Position numbers and translations under genes: made by a program. From assembly GCF_003710865.1 (NCBI RefSeq), contig NZ_RHHO01000037.1, positions 62,001-126,000 on the forward strand: 64,000 nt of DNA. The letters run 5' to 3'. Position 1 is the stretch's first letter; each line of letters begins with the position of its first letter. Of the stretch, positions 62,325 to 64,000 are shown piece by piece. Under the pieces are notes generated by a model. That model was not told the DNA's origin. It saw only the letters and a list, made by a program, of their open reading frames with translations, and made no database searches. Origin of the DNA: Brevibacillus borstelensis (GTDB lineage: Bacteria > Bacillota > Bacilli > Brevibacillales > Brevibacillaceae).

Positions 62325-63212
62325 ATGTTCACACTGCCCGAGACGAGATTCGACTTTGGCGGAGATGAATACATCTATGCGGAAATTTCCCGAGACATGA
62401 GCGAAGAGAGCAACTTCAAAGCACTGGCGATCACGAGCGAACTGCGAAGAAGGCAAATCCCGGGCATTCTTGACATCTGCCCATCCAATTCTTCGTACCT
62501 GATCCGTTTTGATCCGGAAGTGATCCCGGCAGCGAATTTGCTCGATTATTTAAAGGAAATCGACATGACCAAAAGCAACCCTGCCGCTTTGAATCTCGAA
62601 GTCCGTATCGTCGAGATTCCAATCTGGTACGACGATCCGATCACGAGGGAGTACAGCAGACGCTTTCAAGAGCGCAACATCATCAAAGAAAACATCAGCA
62701 ACTTTGAGCTCGTGATGAAGCTGAACGGCTTCAAGGAAAAGGAAGCCTTTATCGAGGCGCATTCCCGCAGTCCATACTTAATCTCGATGATGGGCTTTAT
62801 TCCGGGAACCGCATGGGAGTACCCGCTGGGCCTCAGGAAGGATCAGATCATCCAGACACCCAAATACGCAAGTCCGCGGACGGATACGCCTGGAAGAGCT
62901 GTCGGCCTCGGAGGAGCCTTTACGGTGATCTATCCGCTGTCCGCTCCGGGCAGCTACCAGCTGATCGGAATGGCCGCGGTGCCAGTCTTTGATCAGTCAG
63001 GCAAGCTTGAGGATTTGCGCGACTCGTTTTTCCTGGCCAGGCCCGGTGACATCTGGAAGCATCGTCCGGTTGAAGAGCGGGAGTACAAGCAGATTCTTTC
63101 GCAAGTAGAAGCCGGGACGTACCGTTACCGGATGAAATACGTCGATTTTTCCCCGGAGGAATACTTCGCGAAAAGAGAAGCGTACATCAAGCAAGTAATG
63201 GAGGACTTTTAA
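62325..63212 (+). CDS. PxpB/KipI-like carboxyltransferase subunit, copy 2
   Basis: 295-residue paralogue of the protein at 57088. Both share the N-terminal GGDE-Y/F extension, LDICPSNSSYLIRFDPEVI, MKLNGFKEKEAF, FIPGTAWEYPLG, and GLGGAFTVIYPL, but many positions differ, so the two are not recent copies. AAGGAGG (62311-62317) supports ATG 62325 over GTG 62319. It follows the activator gene by 14 bases, so the two share a transcript, and it ends one base before the second pxpC-like gene. Confidence 0.85.
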   Translation: MFTLPETRFDFGGDEYIYAEISRDMSEESNFKALAITSELRRRQIPGILDICPSNSSYLIRFDPEVIPAANLLDYLKEIDMTKSNPAALNLEVRIVEIPIWYDDPITREYSRRFQERNIIKENISNFELVMKLNGFKEKEAFIEAHSRSPYLISMMGFIPGTAWEYPLGLRKDQIIQTPKYASPRTDTPGRAVGLGGAFTVIYPLSAPGSYQLIGMAAVPVFDQSGKLEDLRDSFFLARPGDIWKHRPVEEREYKQILSQVEAGTYRYRMKYVDFSPEEYFAKREAYIKQVMEDF

Positions 63213-63213
63213 T

Positions 63214-64000
63214 ATGCTGCGGATCAGGGATGGCGGCTTGCAGACACTGGTTCAGGATATGGGCAGAAAGGAGTTTTATCATCTGGGGGTGCCGCCTTCG
63301 GGAGCCGCTGACAAATACTCCTATGTACTGGGCAATATTTTGCTGGGGAATCCGCATGATTACGCCGCCTTGGAAATTACGCTGCTCGGTCCGGTGATTG
63401 AATTTTGCAAAAGGACGGTAATCGCCATAACGGGAGCTCCATGCGAGGTGAGGCTCAATGAGCAGCCGGTGCCGATGTGGGAATCGCTGGTGATCCAGGA
63501 AGGAGATATGCTCGCATTTCGGATGACCACGCAGGGAGTCAAAACCTATCTATGCGTATCCGGAGGCATTCAAGTGCCGGATGTCCTCGGCTGCAAGTCG
63601 ACCTATGTGCTTAGTCAATTAGGCGGCTTTCACGGCAGAAAGCTGCAGGCGGGCGACGAGGTGCAGATCGGAGAGCCTTTGCCCGGCGTTTTTCACCAGG
63701 TTGGCCGGCGAATTCCCGACGAATACATCCCTGCATTTTCGAATGAGATGGACATCCGGGTGGTGGTGGGCTTATCCAGCTACCGCTTGAGTGATGAAGG
63801 GATAAAAACATTTCTCAACTCGGAGTGGCAGGTGGGGCTGGAGTCAAATAATATCGCCTACCGATATACAGGGGCCACCGTATCGTTCAAACCGTTCGAT
63901 CCGCCGTTTGGAGCGGGAAACAACTCATCCAATGTCGTCGATATCGTCTACCCTATTGGCGCGATCATGGTGCCAAACGAAAAAGAATTGATCCTGCTTT
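63214..64000 (+). CDS. PxpC/KipA-like carboxyltransferase subunit, copy 2 (3' end outside window)
   Basis: The frame stays open from ATG 63214 to the window end, giving 262 residues. It starts LRIRDGGLQTLVQDMGRKEFYHLGVPP, with LEITLLGPVIEFC, YLCVSGGIQVPDVLG and FGAGNNSSNVVDIVYPIGAIMVP matching copy 1. It lacks a separate ribosome site beyond GGAGG within the preceding gene (63200-63204). About 60 residues are missing by comparison with copy 1. Confidence 0.88.
   Translation, partial: MLRIRDGGLQTLVQDMGRKEFYHLGVPPSGAADKYSYVLGNILLGNPHDYAALEITLLGPVIEFCKRTVIAITGAPCEVRLNEQPVPMWESLVIQEGDMLAFRMTTQGVKTYLCVSGGIQVPDVLGCKSTYVLSQLGGFHGRKLQAGDEVQIGEPLPGVFHQVGRRIPDEYIPAFSNEMDIRVVVGLSSYRLSDEGIKTFLNSEWQVGLESNNIAYRYTGATVSFKPFDPPFGAGNNSSNVVDIVYPIGAIMVPNEKELILL

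Overview
The window looks like chromosome of a Gram-positive, endospore-former-type Bacillales bacterium, most likely Brevibacillus or a close member of Paenibacillaceae. The signs are strong AGGAGG-type ribosome sites with frequent GTG and TTG starts, a YpdA-type bacillithiol reductase, an XerS-type recombinase, an SLH-anchored GH18 enzyme, LysM/NlpC/VanW wall proteins and YrhE/YrhD-like formate dehydrogenase genes. The taxon is an inference from gene content; no rRNA is present. Almost every gene is followed by a clear rho-independent terminator.

Layout. 0-1.5 kb: end of an M3 oligoendopeptidase and a small helical protein. 1.8-8.9 kb: a five-gene operon for a synthase-type exopolysaccharide (membrane-anchored glycosidase-like protein, HEAT-repeat protein, processive GT2 synthase, a degenerate receiver protein, UDP-sugar dehydrogenase). 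9.1-10.3 kb: a cupin-type regulator divergent from a LysE exporter, with a repeat-rich operator. 10.5-14 kb: a LysM-SH3-NlpC/P60 hydrolase, then tRNA-Asp, tRNA-Thr and tRNA-Leu; a perfect 88-bp repeat carrying a second tRNA-Leu flanks a flavin oxidoreductase and a decayed MFS pump. 14-20 kb: a kinase-fold phosphotransferase and a two-component/LanFEG-type ABC module resembling antimicrobial-peptide resistance loci. 20-29.5 kb: thiol oxidoreductases, VanW, FAH-family, NlpC/P60, acyl-CoA ligase, GT51 transglycosylase and XerS. 29.7-31.7 kb: small genes and a frameshifted aminoglycoside nucleotidyltransferase. 31.9-44 kb: an unpaired sensor kinase, a thioredoxin-fold ferredoxin, the threonine-to-glycine pair kbl-tdh, GH18, YpdA, HIT, and a formate dehydrogenase operon behind an attenuator-like leader. 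44.3-48.3 kb: VTT protein, multicopper oxidase, an unpaired response regulator and two MaoC half-proteins.

48.4-64 kb is the most striking region. A sigma-54 (-24/-12) promoter precedes a tightly packed operon: CoxG, a three-subunit molybdenum hydroxylase (CoxS/L/M-like), the MoxR and VWA maturation factors, XdhC, a molybdopterin cytidylyltransferase, then a PxpB/PxpC pair, a biotin-carrier domain protein and PxpA. After a terminator comes a CBS-PAS-AAA+ sigma-54 activator followed by a second PxpB/PxpC pair that runs off the window. The large hydroxylase subunit carries AYRGAGK, not the AYxCSFR loop of genuine CO dehydrogenase. The best reading is a substrate-inducible catabolic pathway in which a ring compound is hydroxylated by a molybdenum enzyme to a lactam-like product that is then opened by an ATP- and biotin-dependent oxoprolinase-type complex. 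The substrate is unknown and the pathway is a proposal.
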